Assembly: GCF_019578655.1 (NCBI RefSeq)
Contig: NC_063263.1
Span: 15,499,001 to 15,563,000, forward strand
Direction: 5' to 3'
From: Ricinus communis
Lineage: Eukaryota; Streptophyta; Magnoliopsida; Malpighiales; Euphorbiaceae
DNA: 64,000 nt
This document shows positions 61,691 to 64,000 of the stretch, in pieces. The notes under the pieces were generated by a model. The model was not told the DNA's origin and searched no databases. It saw only the letters and a list, made by a program, of their open reading frames with translations. The position numbers were made by a program, and so were the translations under genes. The stretch's first letter is position 1, and every line of letters starts with the position of its first letter.

Positions 61691-63356
61691 CCAAATATAG
61701 ATTTAACAATTCAACTAATATAAATATTTGTAAAAGACTTTAGGACTTTATTATGAGAAGGGGCTAACTTGTAGGACTATTCGAGTCAATTTTAGTTATA
61801 TATATATTTTTCGTTTTGTGCCGCTATACAAGTTGAACTTGAGCCATTCTAGAATGTGTCAACTCCATTTATATTGACGTAAACATTTGGTGTAATCACT
61901 CCGTGTCCATTTGGTGTAAATAATTTACAAAAAAATATTAAAAATACTATTTTTTTTAAATTTATGGTATTTTCTTTTACTTTTTTACTTTTACAAAAAT
62001 ATAATTTTTTAATTTTTCTCTTCAAAATTATAATTTTAGTTGTCTTTTAATTTTTCTAGTTGTTTTTAAATAAAATGATCAAAGTACAACTAAAAAATAA
62101 TTAAAAAATTACGCTGTAGATTTGAAGAAAAAATTAAGAGAATAATATTCTTTTTTATATAATAAAAATAATATTTTTTTGTTAATTTCAGATCATTTTT
62201 AAAAAGTATCCAATAATTTATAAATGATGTAATTTTTGCATATTATTTTTCCTTAATAATTACCATTAGAAATGCTAAAATTCTTGTTATATATAGGCTA
62301 ATGACGAAGCCCAAAATTAATCTCTCGACTCTTAGGGTGCTTAAGGCAATTGGCTTAATATATAGAGAAAATTACATGGATTATATGATTTTTTTGGTAT
62401 AATATCTTTTATAAGGTAGTTTTTCTTTTTCATTTTTATTGTTTTTGACCTTTTTTTTTTGTACTGTTTCTTGTTGTCTTTTAGAAGTTTGTATCTTTTT
62501 CTTTAATAAAATTACACATCCCTCTTCTTTGTGAAATTTTATTTTCTCCTTAATAGTTTTACCCATCTACTTCTTTTCTCTTCAATTCTCTATGTACTTT
62601 CTACTTAACCAAATTATCTTTCACCATCCATTCTTGCTTCGTCTACTATAAATTGATGGAATAAAATATTTTTAAAAACATAAATTAATGGGTGTGAAGA
62701 TCGATAAGATAACTATCATTATTGTTTTTTGTGCAGCAAAGATGATAACTATTATTAGTTCTTTATGCAACAAAGATGGTTGACAATATTAGGCGTAGAA
62801 AATGAATTCATAGGATTTTCTATAAAATTAAAAAGAGTGAAATGAGTTAAACCACATTCTTCCTTGTGGATTGCATCGTTGCCAAGAATAGTTGTGGACA
62901 CTATACGAAGATGCTCCTGGTACTTGTGAAACACAATTAGTGTTCAGTTGGAAATATCATAAAGCAATATATTTAAGAATATGTTTGTTGCCATTAAAAT
63001 GTGATTTATTATTGCTCTTTGTTATTTGTACTAATTTGGAATATATTGTAAGTTTTTGATTTGTTGATGAGTGATCGAAAGAAAATATATTGAATCTATT
63101 TGATTTATTATTAATTTCGTTTTTAGAATGTTAGAGTTTCATAATTTAATATGTGTGATTTACCTTATAGTGTTGGAGAATGTAGAAAACTAGATGGTTG
63201 CAACTAATATTTAAATATACACTTAAGGTGTTCGATGAATTTTTTAGATAGATTTTTTTGTTTACTTTTGACGATGGTTTTAATGAGTGTGATACTAATA
63301 GGTTTCATATTGTATTCAAGACAGTATATATATATTATGTATATGAATATATACCA

Positions 63357-63357
<1 letters not shown>

Positions 63358-63390
<33 letters not shown>
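63358..63390. repeat. (TA)n microsatellite, about 32 bp
   Basis: A simple TA run in terminal spacer, with further short TA tracts around it. Confidence 0.95.
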
Positions 63391-63395
<5 letters not shown>

Positions 63396-64000
63396 CTATA
63401 TTATATACAATTTTAAGAAGATAAAAAATTTTGTAGCATTTTTATTTTGATATGCTGGAAATTTTTCTGTATAATAATACAAATATTATTATTTCCTTTT
63501 CATTTCTATGAAGAAATATATAGTGAAGAATGAGAAGAAAAATAAAATTATAGAACAATCAAAGGAAGAGTAAATGGATTATTATACAACTAGCAAAGAA
63601 AGGAGATGACATAGAATATTAATTCAAGACTTCATGGTTAATTATTCAATTTAATTCAATTTTTTTCTTATAATGGTGTTACCCACCATTTGTAATGGTA
63701 CTACCCATGTTTGTATGTTTATCCTAAGAAATTAGTTAAACTTCTTAAATAGTGCGTGCCAAGTTTACAGGTGTATAGATAGCAAAGGTACGAGTAAAAA
63801 CCAGATAACAGTTTCAGATACTATATATATATATTATATGTATATCAAATATATATGAAACATATATTAAAATCTGTAAAATAAAAATCGTTTACAATAA
63901 CTTCTTACGTTTTTTTAAAGATATAAGCATAGTGAGTATATTATATATAAAAAATATATATTAAAATAAATTGAATGTATTCCATTATTTTGACTAAATA

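Larger units (their letters stand above)
58243..64000. other. AT-rich spacer to the right edge
   Basis: 58,243-58,690 should include the ABCF1 3' untranslated region. Beyond it I see no gene. 61,140-61,400 is a less biased island with a TATA-like 'ctatataag' and an ATG followed shortly by a gtaag donor, but no continuing exon is found. 62,870-62,960 is another mixed patch without a usable frame. The remainder is A/T-rich with repeats listed separately. Confidence 0.5.

Noticed and set aside
1..64000. tRNA genes, rRNA genes, other known microRNAs, bacterial-type operons or novel defence systems
   Set aside because: I read for tRNA B-box words and common conserved plant microRNA sequences on both strands and found none beyond MIR530. 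Nothing in gene layout points to transfer from bacteria. This was by eye, so diverged cases could be missed.

Overview
This is AT-rich nuclear DNA of a flowering plant. The protein-coding genes have short exons, GT-AG introns and long AT-rich spacers, and all resemble eudicot proteins. I cannot fix the species. A rosid of the Euphorbiaceae type (castor bean, cassava and relatives) fits, but that is a guess from gene style, not a measurement. I found no bacterial, organellar or novel defence-type system.

Layout: (1) 1-5.0 kb: an unassigned left edge, then a minus-strand, eight-exon glyoxalase I gene with a predicted organelle transit peptide. (2) 5.7-8.7 kb: a decayed LINE-type reverse transcriptase/RNase H pseudogene and two tandem-repeat blocks. 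(3) 11.5-15.3 kb: a plus-strand, six-exon 4-coumarate:CoA ligase-like gene of the 4CLL7 type ending in a peroxisomal SKL signal. (4) 15.3-24.9 kb: AT-rich spacer with LTR-like and other dispersed repeats. (5) 24,917-30,450: a complete but broken Ty1/copia retrotransposon on the minus strand, with two LTRs, a CCATT target-site duplication, an initiator-Met tRNA primer site and a polypurine tract. (6) about 30.5-31.3 kb: a MIR530 microRNA gene directly beside the copia element, with a TATA box and paired G-boxes. (7) 31.3-41.1 kb: spacer with a fold-back MITE, a relative of it, a SINE-like piece and microsatellites. (8) 41.2-43.0 kb: a plus-strand, five-exon HIPP-type metal-binding isoprenylated protein. 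(9) 43-51.7 kb: spacer. (10) 51.8-58.2 kb: a head-to-head pair, a minus-strand uL18-family protein with a 2.5 kb leader intron and a plus-strand ABCF1 (GCN20-type) ATPase, sharing a short promoter. (11) 58.2-64 kb: spacer with repeats, one being an inverted relative of the block near 18 kb.

The genes do not form a pathway. Two are detoxification or metal genes (glyoxalase I, HIPP), one is a peroxisomal acyl activator, one a microRNA, and the divergent pair both belong to families tied to ribosomes or translation. The points most worth a second look are the MIR530 locus with its G-boxes and neighbouring copia insertion, the shared uL18/ABCF1 promoter, the alternative N-termini of glyoxalase I, and repeat families linking distant parts of the window. 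All exon boundaries were read by eye from splice consensus and reading-frame continuity; no alignment or search was run.
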